Below are positions 17,321 to 25,881 of a stretch of 39,054 bases of DNA, in pieces. Both the position numbers and the translations under genes were made by a program. The DNA is from Candidatus Brocadia sp. (lineage in GTDB: Bacteria; Planctomycetota; Brocadiia; Brocadiales; Brocadiaceae). The notes beneath the pieces are model-generated. The model was not told the DNA's origin, did not search any database, and saw nothing but the letters and a program-made list of their open reading frames with translations. Location of the stretch: NCBI GenBank assembly GCA_021646415.1, contig SOEU01000026.1, positions 1 to 39,054 on the forward strand, written 5' to 3'. Positions within the stretch are counted from its first letter, which is position 1, and every line of letters starts with the position of its first letter.

Positions 17321-17737
17321 CTATAGGTGATAATCTCCGGCCGCTTCGGGCTGGTAAAGAACGTCCTCAATGCGGATACGGCGCACCCCAGACGGGACAG
17401 GCCATTCCACAATATCTCCTTTGGCGTATCCCAGGATCGCCGTGCCCACAGGGGCGAGAACCGAGATAGCCCCCGCATCGATGTTCGCATCCCTTGGAAA
17501 GACCAGAACATAGGTCACTTCTTCAGAAGTATCAAGATCACGCAGAACGACCTTTGAGTTCATGGTCACCACGTCTGCAGGCACGTTTTTGGGAGACACC
17601 ACTACCGCCTTCTCCAATTCTTCTGCCAAAGACTCCAGATCCTTCCTGTCATGACCACCGAACTCCTCGGCCACTGCGATGAGTTCTTCGAGTCGCGATT
17701 TGTCAAACTCTGTAATGTACAGCTTTCGTGTTGCCAT
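17321..17737 (-). CDS. rnk: Rnk-like regulator, GreA/GreB C-terminal domain protein
   Basis: A 138-residue Rnk-type protein: a short N-terminal helical segment (about 1-50), then a GreA/GreB C-terminal FKBP-like domain with VVTMNSKVVLRDLDT, YVLVFPRDANID and ISVLAPVGTAILGYAKGD. Rnk proteins bind RNA polymerase and were named as regulators of nucleoside diphosphate kinase. ATG 17737 is preferred because ggagacaatc lies just upstream; ATG 17749 is an alternative. The gene is clearly richer in G+C than its neighbours and is flanked by gene debris and an integrase remnant, so lateral acquisition is likely. A promoter-like pair lies at 17788-17817. Confidence 0.88.
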   Translation of the reverse strand: MATRKLYITEFDKSRLEELIAVAEEFGGHDRKDLESLAEELEKAVVVSPKNVPADVVTMNSKVVLRDLDTSEEVTYVLVFPRDANIDAGAISVLAPVGTAILGYAKGDIVEWPVPSGVRRIRIEDVLYQPEAAGDYHL

Positions 17738-17787
17738 GATTGTCTCCATATCATGAGTGCCAACTATGTTACTAACAAGTTTTCCAT

Positions 17788-17817
17788 TTTAAACCAAAAA
17801 GGCATAGTGCACGTCAA
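17788..17817 (-). promoter_or_regulatory. Possible sigma-70-type promoter of the rnk-like gene
   Basis: On the minus strand TTGACG (17812-17817) and TTTAAA (17788-17793) are 18 nt apart. Transcription would start near 17780, giving a leader of about 40 nt before ATG 17737. Confidence 0.4.
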
Positions 17818-17917
17818 GCAAAAAAGCATTTATTTGACATATGAAGTCATCATAAATATAATTTCTAATCCGTTAGCAACGCATATTGAATGATAACAGC
17901 AAACAGGATAAGTATTC

Positions 17918-18301
17918 ATGCTCAATATCCCTGCCGCTTTATTCACTAAATACAGCATACTACTGAGTAAAAAAGAAGTTTCAAGCCTTTACAAAAAGCA
18001 AGAAACCCTCCGATTTGAATCCGTCCGATGTGAAGGATTTCATACGTTTCCTGGCTGTGCAATGCCGCGTCTCAGCTTCTTCCAAGAACCAGGCGTTTAA
18101 CGCCCTTTTGTTTTTATATGAAGAGGGTGTCGTCCCACACCTTTCGGCACAGTTTCGCAACCCATCTGTTGCAAGCCAACTACGATATCCGCACCATTCA
18201 GGAGATGCCGGGACACAGTGATGTAAGGACGACCATAGATATACACTCATATGATCAAAAGTCAGACCGTTAAAGAGGTGAAAAGCCCGCTCGATTTCTG
18301 A
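17918..18301 (+). pseudogene. Integron-integrase-like tyrosine recombinase remnant
   Basis: Broken frames read, in order: FTKYSILLSKKEVSSLYKK; then [14 protein letters not shown] and [18 protein letters not shown], close to the integron integrase VSASTQNQALNALLFLY block; then [19 protein letters not shown] and [14 protein letters not shown]. After a frameshift the end reads [19 protein letters not shown]. The H-x-x-R (HTFRHSF) and C-terminal Tyr (Y-T-H) regions are recognisable. About 150 residues between LLFLY and the HxxR box are missing, and at least two frameshifts are present, so it is inactive. It sits beside the GC-rich rnk-like gene. Confidence 0.8.
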
Positions 18302-18348
18302 TCCTGGGATAAGCTCCCCCCTGGAGGATTAAGGGTCACCATATCTAA

Positions 18349-18537
18349 GTTTTAATTCAAAAAGTCATTACCACCTGCGTAGCGGATGGCAATAACTTTT
18401 TACTTGGAACAGGTACGCGGCTTTCTGATGATGAAAACGGAGAATATACAGACTTTGGTGAAGTAGAAAAGGAAGAAAAAATGTTTCCATTATCTGAAAA
18501 TGTGATAAGATTACTCACAATGAATTTAGGTGTTTAA
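18349..18537 (+). pseudogene. 3' fragment of an unrecognised gene
   Basis: An open frame without a start codon encodes about 62 residues ending TFGEV-like acidic sequence and a clean stop. Visible pieces are VITTCVADGNNFLLGTGTRL and MFPLSENVIRLLTMNLGV. It is preceded by a stop at 18346-18348. It looks like the C-terminus of a larger protein, possibly the same one whose beginning lies at 17001, separated by the rnk and integrase material. That link is only a hypothesis. Confidence 0.35.
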
Positions 18538-18701
18538 ATTAGCTTTAGTTCAAACTAGAATTTTGAATATTTTGAAAACGTTACTTGTATCAACGACAAC
18601 GAAATGTTATGGAAGCAAATAAATAAAAAGTACTAATACTCGATTTCGGCTCTCGACAGGAATTAATGAATGAGGACAGAAAAGAAAGGTAGGTATGATG
18701 T

Positions 18702-18908
18702 ATGAAGGAAATGGATTATGTAGTTTGGAAAGAAGGTAAATATTATGTTTCGCAATGTCTCAATGTTAATGTATCTTCTTTTGGAGATACTATAGATGAA
18801 GCAGTAAATAACTTGAAAGAAGCCGTTGAATTGTATTTTGAAGGAGAGGATTTAGCGCTTCCAGAAATTGAAAAGATATTTATAGGCAGAGAAAAAATAA
18901 ATGTCTAA
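18702..18908 (+). CDS. hicB: HicB-family antitoxin
   Basis: A 68-residue protein consisting of the HicB N-terminal fold: DYVVWKEGKYYVSQCLNVNV, then SSFGDTIDEAVNNLKEAVEL and an acidic end. It lacks the C-terminal DNA-binding domain found in longer HicB proteins. HicB neutralises the HicA mRNA interferase by direct binding. The ATG lies in a run of possible starts (atgatgtatgaagg), with gaaaggtagg upstream. The hicA reading frame begins inside the last codons of this gene, giving the order hicB-hicA, the reverse of the usual order. Confidence 0.85.
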   Translation: MKEMDYVVWKEGKYYVSQCLNVNVSSFGDTIDEAVNNLKEAVELYFEGEDLALPEIEKIFIGREKINV

Positions 18909-19121
18909 ATTGTATTCTTCACGCGATGTGGAATATGTGCTGCATAAATTAAATTTCCGTTTTATTTCGCAGAAAGGCTCACACGGAAAATACAAGAATG
19001 AAAAAGGTTATATTGCAATTCTTCCAATGATAAAAAAGAAATACCTTTAGGGATATTTAGAAGTATATTAAAACAAATGAGAATAGGATTGGAAGAATTC
19101 GAGGCTATTTCTAAAAATTGA
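18901..19121 (+). pseudogene. hicA: HicA mRNA interferase toxin, frameshifted
   Basis: Reading from ATG 18901 gives a HicA-like start with the catalytic-type GSHGKY motif (SSRDVEYVLHKLNF, FISQKGSHGKY) and ends at a stop at 19048 after 49 residues. Adding one base in the A-run near 19032-19037 restores KKEIPLGIFRSILKQM, the usual HicA C-terminus, up to a stop at 19119-19121. The gene is therefore interrupted by a one-base deletion, or the assembly has a homopolymer error. The intact toxin would cleave mRNA. It overlaps hicB by 8 nt. Confidence 0.8.
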
Positions 19122-19146
19122 GAACAAAAACATGTTTTGTGATTTC

Positions 19147-19224
19147 AAATGACAAAAAGTTGTCATTTCGAAGGAGCAGATCTATTGAAAAAACTTAAGA
19201 TTCCTCACTTCTCCCGAAATGACA
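19147..19224. repeat. Repeat with two mutually exclusive hairpins upstream of guaA
   Basis: The arm ttgtcattt (19160-19168) can pair perfectly with aaatgacaa (19147-19155). The overlapping arm tgtcatttcg (19161-19170) can pair with cgaaatgaca (19215-19224). The larger unit, tgtcatttcg...ttaagattcctcac...cgaaatgaca, resembles a dispersed repeat seen in other bacterial genomes. It ends about 85 nt before guaA. Confidence 0.55.
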
Positions 19225-19309
19225 GCATTCAATGTCAACCTACTTAAGCCATTTACTGTAAAAAGACTGGGAATTTTTACAACAACTACTTTACGTTCAG
19301 GAAAATGAT

Positions 19310-20860
19310 ATGATTGAAGATAAGAAGGAAAAAATTTTAATCCTCGACTTTGGCTCTCAATACGCCCAGCTTATTGCACGTCGGGTGAGAGAGAATAATG
19401 TTTACAGCGAGATTGTATCACACAAGATTACCACAGCGGAGATACAGAAGGCCAATCCAAAGGGCATTATACTCAGCGGCGGCCCAGCCAGCGTATATAT
19501 AAAAAATGCCCCTCGGTGTGATGAAGGAATAGCTACCCTGGGAATACCCACACTGGGTATCTGCTACGGGATGCAACTGGGGTGTCAGATGCTAGGCGCC
19601 ACAGTAAAACCTACGCCTACTCGTGAATACGGAAGAACTACCTGTACGGTTAACAACGAAAGCAAGTTATTCAAATCACTGGCCAGAGACATTACCGTAT
19701 GGATGAGTCATGGAGATCAGGTGGTTGAATTACCCACAGAATTTGAGTCACTCGCATTTACCAGAAATTGTCCTTACGCAGCCGTAAAGCATAAAATAAA
19801 GGCATTCTATGGTGTACAGTTTCACCCTGAAGTTACACACACTCCGCAGGGAAGTCAGATTATCCGTAATTTTCTGTATGAAATTTGCGGTTGCACAGGC
19901 GACTGGAAGATGTATTCCTATATAGAAAAATCTGTGGGTGACATTCGCAGGCAGGTCGGAGACAGAAGGGTAGTATGTGGACTATCGGGTGGCGTTGATT
20001 CTGCCGTCACGGCAGCGCTCATCCACAAGGCCATTGGGAACCACCTGTCCTGTATTTTTGTCGATAACGGGCTTCTGAGGAACTACGAGGCCGATGAGGT
20101 TATAAAAACGTTTAAAGAGAATTTTACGGTAGACCTGCACGCCATTGATGCACGAGATCGATTCTTAGAGAAATTAAAAGGCGTAACCGACCCTGAAAAA
20201 AAACGCAAGATCATTGGACACGAATTCATTGAGATTTTCAAGGAAGAGGCAAAAAAAATATCTCAGGCAAAATTCCTGGCGCAGGGCACACTTTACCCCG
20301 ATGTCATCGAAAGCGTGCCTGTCCACGGCGGTCCGACAGCAACTATTAAGAGCCATCATAATGTGGGCGGACTACCAGCTGAATTGGGGTTTGAATTGGT
20401 AGAGCCTCTGCGACTTTTATTTAAGGATGAGGTACGAAAGATAGGAGAGGAACTCGGATTGCCGGAAGAATTGGTCTGGCGTCATCCCTTTCCGGGACCG
20501 GGACTGGCCATTCGAATTATTGGCGAGGTGACGAAGCCCCGACTGGAAATACTTCGTAACGCCGACAGGATTGTTATCGAAGAAATACGCAGGGCAGGTC
20601 TCTATCGTTCTATTGCCCAGTGTTTCGCCGTACTCTTGCCACTGAGCACTGTCGGGGTCATGGGAGATGAAAGGAGTTATGAAAACGTTATCGCCGTCCG
20701 TGCTGTAGAGACAACTGACTTTATGACCGCCGACTGGTATCCCATACCTCATGGGGTACTGGGAATCATTTCCAATCGGATTATCAACGAGGTCAAGGGC
20801 GTCAACCGTGTGGTTTACGACATTAGCACGAAACCACCGAGTACGATCGAGTGGGAATAG
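19310..20860 (+). CDS. guaA: GMP synthase (glutamine-hydrolysing)
   Basis: A 516-residue GuaA that converts XMP, ATP and glutamine to GMP in purine synthesis. The N-terminal class I glutamine amidotransferase domain shows the nucleophile region [14 protein letters not shown] and the His/Glu pair in FHPEVTHT. The ATP pyrophosphatase domain has the P-loop SGGVDSAV (about residue 225). The C-terminal dimerisation domain ends in the family's [13 protein letters not shown]. Length is normal. ATG 19310 has a caggaaa site upstream. No guaB is adjacent, and the gene appears to be transcribed alone. Confidence 0.98.
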   Translation: MIEDKKEKILILDFGSQYAQLIARRVRENNVYSEIVSHKITTAEIQKANPKGIILSGGPASVYIKNAPRCDEGIATLGIPTLGICYGMQLGCQMLGATVKPTPTREYGRTTCTVNNESKLFKSLARDITVWMSHGDQVVELPTEFESLAFTRNCPYAAVKHKIKAFYGVQFHPEVTHTPQGSQIIRNFLYEICGCTGDWKMYSYIEKSVGDIRRQVGDRRVVCGLSGGVDSAVTAALIHKAIGNHLSCIFVDNGLLRNYEADEVIKTFKENFTVDLHAIDARDRFLEKLKGVTDPEKKRKIIGHEFIEIFKEEAKKISQAKFLAQGTLYPDVIESVPVHGGPTATIKSHHNVGGLPAELGFELVEPLRLLFKDEVRKIGEELGLPEELVWRHPFPGPGLAIRIIGEVTKPRLEILRNADRIVIEEIRRAGLYRSIAQCFAVLLPLSTVGVMGDERSYENVIAVRAVETTDFMTADWYPIPHGVLGIISNRIINEVKGVNRVVYDISTKPPSTIEWE

Positions 20861-20955
20861 GCACCCCTGCTTTTGTATTCATGATACTTTTTACGAACTA
20901 AAAGCTCATTGATTTATTTAGAGTTTTAAAACATTTTTAAAAGGAATGCCTACAT

Positions 20956-21615
20956 ATGAAATGTCCACATTGCCTGGAATCATTTCACGATTTCTACGAA
21001 GTAATACCAGTCGGTAACGATGCAAGTGGTGATTGGGGTGTCATTAGCAGGAAGTGCCCATCCTGTGAGCGGGTTGTACTTGTTTTGGGGAGTGGGAAAA
21101 TAGGCAGTATTGGAGGCCGACACATTTTAGAGTACATCAAAGACGAGCGTCTTATCTATCCCAGAGCCCCGAGTCGTGTACCACTTTCAAAAGAAATCCC
21201 TGAGGAATTTGCAAGGGAATATAGAGAGGCTTGTGCAGTCCTTGCTGACAGTCCAAAGGCAAGCGCGGCCTTAAGTCGCCGCTGCCTGCAACGATTGTTG
21301 CGAGGAAAGGCAAATATTAATCCATCCAATCTTGCAAATGAAATCCAGGAAGTGCTAGACAGTGGAAGTTTGCCGCCGTATATAGCGGAGTCTATCGATG
21401 ATATCCGGAACATTGGCAACTTTGCAGCCCATCCAATCAAGAGTGAAAGGCCTGGTGAGCTTGTAGACGTTGAGCCAGGCGAGGCAGATTGGAATCTCGA
21501 TGTGTTGGAAGCCCTATTTAATTTTTATTTTGTTCAACCTGCAATAATAAAAAGGAAACGGGAAATACTAAATCTCAAACTGAAGGAAGTTGATAAAAGG
21601 AGTACGAAAAAATGA
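20956..21615 (+). CDS. Zinc-ribbon DUF4145-type protein
   Basis: A 219-residue protein. An N-terminal zinc ribbon has CPHC at residues 3-6 and CPSC at about 34-37. A helical domain follows with EAREAC-like EYREACAVLADSPKASAALS, then RRCLQRLLRG and DDIRNIGNFAAHP. The A-x-S-R-R-xLQ and RN-GN-AAHP motifs are typical of DUF4145, a domain found alone or in restriction and defence-type proteins, with unknown biochemical function. ATG 20956 follows aaaaggaa. It stands between guaA and the ChaN-like gene with its own ribosome site. Confidence 0.82.
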   Translation: MKCPHCLESFHDFYEVIPVGNDASGDWGVISRKCPSCERVVLVLGSGKIGSIGGRHILEYIKDERLIYPRAPSRVPLSKEIPEEFAREYREACAVLADSPKASAALSRRCLQRLLRGKANINPSNLANEIQEVLDSGSLPPYIAESIDDIRNIGNFAAHPIKSERPGELVDVEPGEADWNLDVLEALFNFYFVQPAIIKRKREILNLKLKEVDKRSTKK

Positions 21616-21693
21616 GGATTTGATTAATAACCAAAAAATGGTATATTGTTTAAAAATTAATTTTACCTGGCATTATTATTTTTTGGTTTATTC

Positions 21694-23055
21694 ATGACGA
21701 ACAAAACGTGTTTTTCTATCGTCGACTATGTAGATTGCGACCGGGAAAAGGTCAATGCGGCCATCGACGAGATCTTTGACCATTTTGGTGGTATCCATGC
21801 CATTATAAAAAAGGGTACTAAGGCATGGATAACGTCAAACTTTATAAAAGAGAGTTTTGGCAAGGTTTTTTTCTTTCTTTTGTTTTTTTCTCTTCTATTA
21901 CCGATGCCAGCCTTTTCAGAAACCAACAGGCTAAAAAATTTTCCGGAACAGGTAGCCCTTGACGACATTATTTATATCCCTACGGGTGAAAAGGTGCAGT
22001 TTTCTAACTTGTATCATTTTTTTGATTGCGCTACTGTCATCTATGTTGGAGAAACCCATGCCAACAAGGCATCTCATCAGGTCCAATTGAAGGTACTCAA
22101 GGCATATTATGAAAAATTTGGAGGCAATATAGCCATTGGTATGGAGATGTTCACAAGGCCATACCAACCTTTTCTAGACCAGTGGATCGCCGGAGAAATA
22201 GATGAACAGAAGTTTTTAGCGGAGACAAGATGGGATAAGGAGTGGGGATATGATTATACCCTGTATAAAGACATCCTGGACTTTGCCCGCGAAAAGAAAA
22301 TTCCTGTGATCGCCTTAAATGCCCCAAGGGAAGTGGTAAAAATGGTAAGGAAGAAAGGGCTAAAAGGTTTGACTGAGGAAGAAAAAAAGCAATTACCTGA
22401 AATTGATACGAGCGATTTTTTTCATCGGGTCTATCTGGAGAGGGCTGTTCGGGAGCATATGGTTGGCCTTTCGGCAGATTTAGAAAAATATAACGATGTA
22501 CAGTGTTTGTGGGAAGAGTACATGGCTCAGACAATTGTGAACTATCTGTCTTCCTGGGAGGGTAAGGACAAAAAGATTCTCATCTTTGCTGGAAACGGAC
22601 ATATAATATACGATTTTGGCATTCCGAAGCGGGTCTTTCGCCGCACTTTTTTACCGTATTACACAATTTATCCAGCCGAATTTCGCGGAACGAAACCATC
22701 AACTGATCAAGACCTGTTTTTGCAGGAAATTCCGTTAGAACCAGCCGATTTTGTATGGGTTATCCCCCCCACGGAGACACAAGAAAAAAGAGTATATTTG
22801 GGAGTCCAGATCCAAAGAACAAGCGACAATAAATTGGTTATACAAGAAATAACTCCCGGAAGTCCGGCTGAAAAGGCTGGATTCCTGGTGGGTGATATCA
22901 TTCTTTCGATTGACGGAAAAGTTGTCAAAAGCGTGATGGAACTGGTTCATTACCTCCAGACGAAGCAATTTGGTGATACCTGCGCCATTGATATCGAACG
23001 AGGTGGGAAAAAAATTTCTTGTGAAGTTACCCTTTTTGAGATGGAAGAGGAGTAA
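21694..23055 (+). CDS. ChaN-like haem-binding-family protein with PDZ domain and DUF362-like N-terminus
   Basis: A 453-residue protein. Residues about 110-330 match the ChaN-type cofactor-binding domain (VIYVGETHANKASHQVQL, AIGMEMFTRPYQPFLDQW, KILIFAGNGHIIYDFG). A PDZ domain fills about 365-450 (YLGVQIQ, SPAEKAGFLVGDIILSIDGK). A hydrophobic signal or anchor lies at about 57-75. Unusually, 50 residues precede it that look like the start of a DUF362 protein (DCDREKVNAAIDEIFDHFGG, then IIKKGTKAW). No ATG, GTG or TTG in this frame lies between them and the signal segment. ATG 21825 in another frame would need a frameshift. The family is implicated in haem or iron handling; the role here is inferred. 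Confidence 0.75.
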   Translation: MTNKTCFSIVDYVDCDREKVNAAIDEIFDHFGGIHAIIKKGTKAWITSNFIKESFGKVFFFLLFFSLLLPMPAFSETNRLKNFPEQVALDDIIYIPTGEKVQFSNLYHFFDCATVIYVGETHANKASHQVQLKVLKAYYEKFGGNIAIGMEMFTRPYQPFLDQWIAGEIDEQKFLAETRWDKEWGYDYTLYKDILDFAREKKIPVIALNAPREVVKMVRKKGLKGLTEEEKKQLPEIDTSDFFHRVYLERAVREHMVGLSADLEKYNDVQCLWEEYMAQTIVNYLSSWEGKDKKILIFAGNGHIIYDFGIPKRVFRRTFLPYYTIYPAEFRGTKPSTDQDLFLQEIPLEPADFVWVIPPTETQEKRVYLGVQIQRTSDNKLVIQEITPGSPAEKAGFLVGDIILSIDGKVVKSVMELVHYLQTKQFGDTCAIDIERGGKKISCEVTLFEMEEE

Positions 23056-23061
23056 TAATCC

Positions 23062-23186
23062 ACCACAGAGACACAAAGGACGCAAAGAAAGTTGTAAGTT
23101 GTCAGATTTAAGGCAAACTTTTAACTGCCAACTTTCAACTTATTTTAAAGCTTTGCGCTCCTGACATCTTTGCGGTAAACTATTAA
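23062..23186. repeat. Repeat-like intergenic block (cacagagacacaaagg / ctttgcgctc)
   Basis: Contains accacagagacacaaagg, acgcaaag followed later by ctttgcgctcc, and the inverted segments gttgtaagttg and caactttcaac. Sequences of this type are common as dispersed intergenic repeats. It separates the ChaN-like gene from valS and may carry the valS promoter. Confidence 0.4.
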
Positions 23187-23190
23187 AACT

Positions 23191-25875
23191 ATGCAGACAA
23201 AACTATCAACACAGTATAATCCTAAAGAAATTGAAGACAAGTGGTATCAAGTTTGGGAGGAGAATGGGTGTTTTCATAGTGTACCGGATCCCACAAAAGA
23301 ACCGTTTACTATTGTTATTCCTCCTCCTAATGTGACTGGCGTGCTCCATATGGGACATGCCCTGAATACCATTATCCAGGATATTTTGATCCGCTGGCGA
23401 CGCATGCAGGGATACAATGCCCTTTGGATGCCCGGTACGGATCATGCGGGTATTGCCACTCAGAATGTGGTTGAAAGGGAACTGGCAACAAAACGTGTCA
23501 AGCGTGAACAACTGGGACGGGAACGTTTTATAGAAGAAGTCTGGAAATGGAAGAATCAATACGGATCGACCATCATTAAGCAATTGAAAAAACTGGGAAG
23601 TTCTTGTGATTGGGTACGGGAACGGTTCACCATGGACGAGGGACTTTCTACTGCGGTAAAGGAAACTTTTGTGGGTCTCTATGAGCGAGGATTAATCTAC
23701 AAGGGTAAATACCTGATTAATTGGTGTCCCCGATGCCGTACTGCCTTAGCCGATGATGAGGTTGAACATGAGGAACACGAAGGACACCTGTGGCACATAA
23801 AATATCCCTTCAAGGATGCCCCGCATCTCTTTCTGATTGTAGCCACAACCCGTCCCGAAACCATGTTAGGAGACGTTGCAGTGGCCGTTAACCCAAAGGA
23901 TGAGCGTTACAAAGATATAATCGGTGAAATCCTTACCCTGCCTATCATAGGTCGTGAATTACCCATAATTGCCGATGAATTTGTCGATCCATCATTTGGA
24001 ACTGGTGCGGTTAAGGTTACCCCTGCTCATGACCCCAATGATTTTGAAATGGGCAAACGCCACAACCTAACCCCAATTGTTATTATGCAGGAAAATGGGG
24101 CTATGAATGAACTTGCAGGAGATTATGAGGGAATGGACCGATTTGAGTGCAGGGATGCATTGATAGAAGAATTAAAATTAAAAAAATTTATCGAAATGGT
24201 CACTCCTCATAAGCACTCGGTAGGACATTGTTATCGGTGCCATACCGTTATTGAGCCTTATATTTCCGATCAATGGTTCGTCAGGATGCGTCCCCTTGCA
24301 GATGCCGCCATTAAGGCTTCACGAAAAAAATTAGTAACCTTCTTCCCTGAACGTTGGGAAAAGATCTATTTGAGCTGGTTGGAAAATGTGCGTGATTGGT
24401 GTATTTCAAGACAAATCTGGTGGGGACACCGTATTCCTGCCTGGTATTGCCATGATTGTGGTGCAATTACCGTAGCGCGCGATGTACCCGCGAAGTGCTC
24501 AAAATGCAACAGTGTTACCCTGAAACAGGATGAGGATGTACTCGACACATGGTTCAGTTCTGCCCTGTGGCCCTTTTCCACGATGGGTTGGCCCAGGGAG
24601 ACACCGGAGTTGCGATATTACTATCCGACGTCTACCCTTGTTACCGACCGGGGAATTATCTATTTCTGGGTGGCACGGATGGTTATGATGGGACTTGAAA
24701 TCATGCGGCACATCCCTTTCTCTAACGTTTACATCCATGGAACTATCCTCGACGAACAGGGCAGGAAAATGAGCAAATCACTGGGCAATGGTATTGATCC
24801 CCTCGTCATGATCGACCAATACGGTGCGGATGCCGTGCGATTTTCGATCATTGTCCTGACCACGGAAGGCCAGGACATAAAACTATCGGAGAGCAGGTTT
24901 GAGATGGGCCGTAACTTCACTAACAAATTGTGGAATGCGGCGCGTTTTATCATCATGAATCTGGAGGAAGAATATCCGGAAGAAATTCATCTGGAACCAG
25001 CAGACTATCAATTTGAAGACAAATGGATTCTCAGCCGATTAAATACAACTATTAAGGCATGTACCTTGTACCTGGAACAATTCAAATTTAATGACGCAGC
25101 CATGAAGATCTACGATTTTACCTGGCACTCCTTCTGCGACTGGTACCTGGAAATCGTAAAGACACGTCTGTATGAACCGGTAAGTTACAAAGACAAAAAG
25201 GTAGCACAAACGGTACTCGCAAAGGTTTTTGATCAGATATTACATCTGCTGCATCCCTTCATCCCTTTTATTACAGAAGAATTATGGCAGAACTTAAAAA
25301 GAGCGGTTTCCAAAAACAAAATCAGCTTTCAGGAAGAAATGCGTCACGAGTATCTTATACGTGACGTCTGGCCCAGGGAGGACAAACGATTTGAAGATCA
25401 GGTTTCTGAAGGGAACATGGCTATCCTGCAGGACGTTATCCGGGCTATTCGAAATATACGCAGCAAGATGAATATTAAGGAAAGGCAAAAATTGGATGCC
25501 GTTATCTCTCTTTCCGGAGATGGCGAGTATGAATTGGAAGAACATTCAGGTCTACTCAAACGGATGGCCAATGTTGAACATCTGGAAATCGGCAAAGACC
25601 TTGCAAGACCCGACAACTCTGCTTCTGAAGTTATTGGTAGAATACAGGCTTTTGTACCACTTGCGGGAATTATTGATCCAATTGCAGAAAAGGAGCGCCA
25701 ATCAAAACATCTAAAACAACTCGAAGATTACTTAATGGTGGTACGACGCAAGCTTGAAAATAGAAATTTTGCTGCAAGGGCACCCGCCCATGTGGTGACA
25801 ATGGAACAAAATCGGGAAAAGGAATTGTTAGAACAAATATCAAAAATAAAACTTATTTTGAATGACCTTGGATAA
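23191..25875 (+). CDS. valS: Valyl-tRNA synthetase
   Basis: An 894-residue class Ia aminoacyl-tRNA synthetase. The HIGH-type motif is in PPPNVTGVLHMGHAL, and the KMSKS motif is GRKMSKSLGN. The editing domain carries TTRPETMLGDVAVAVNP and FGTGAVKVTPAHDPNDFEMG. The sequence also has Cys pairs (CYRCHT and CHDCG...CSKC) and a C-terminal coiled coil (about 830-890). It charges tRNA-Val with valine in the cytoplasm. The ribosome site before ATG 23191 is weak. The SUMF1-like gene begins 6 nt after the stop, suggesting cotranscription. Confidence 0.97.
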   Translation: MQTKLSTQYNPKEIEDKWYQVWEENGCFHSVPDPTKEPFTIVIPPPNVTGVLHMGHALNTIIQDILIRWRRMQGYNALWMPGTDHAGIATQNVVERELATKRVKREQLGRERFIEEVWKWKNQYGSTIIKQLKKLGSSCDWVRERFTMDEGLSTAVKETFVGLYERGLIYKGKYLINWCPRCRTALADDEVEHEEHEGHLWHIKYPFKDAPHLFLIVATTRPETMLGDVAVAVNPKDERYKDIIGEILTLPIIGRELPIIADEFVDPSFGTGAVKVTPAHDPNDFEMGKRHNLTPIVIMQENGAMNELAGDYEGMDRFECRDALIEELKLKKFIEMVTPHKHSVGHCYRCHTVIEPYISDQWFVRMRPLADAAIKASRKKLVTFFPERWEKIYLSWLENVRDWCISRQIWWGHRIPAWYCHDCGAITVARDVPAKCSKCNSVTLKQDEDVLDTWFSSALWPFSTMGWPRETPELRYYYPTSTLVTDRGIIYFWVARMVMMGLEIMRHIPFSNVYIHGTILDEQGRKMSKSLGNGIDPLVMIDQYGADAVRFSIIVLTTEGQDIKLSESRFEMGRNFTNKLWNAARFIIMNLEEEYPEEIHLEPADYQFEDKWILSRLNTTIKACTLYLEQFKFNDAAMKIYDFTWHSFCDWYLEIVKTRLYEPVSYKDKKVAQTVLAKVFDQILHLLHPFIPFITEELWQNLKRAVSKNKISFQEEMRHEYLIRDVWPREDKRFEDQVSEGNMAILQDVIRAIRNIRSKMNIKERQKLDAVISLSGDGEYELEEHSGLLKRMANVEHLEIGKDLARPDNSASEVIGRIQAFVPLAGIIDPIAEKERQSKHLKQLEDYLMVVRRKLENRNFAARAPAHVVTMEQNREKELLEQISKIKLILNDLG

Positions 25876-25881
25876 AGTGCT

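Noticed and set aside
17270-17340. Possible attC-type recombination site at the edge of the rnk-like gene
   Set aside because: GC-rich inverted sequence is present but the conserved core sites of attC could not be placed convincingly.
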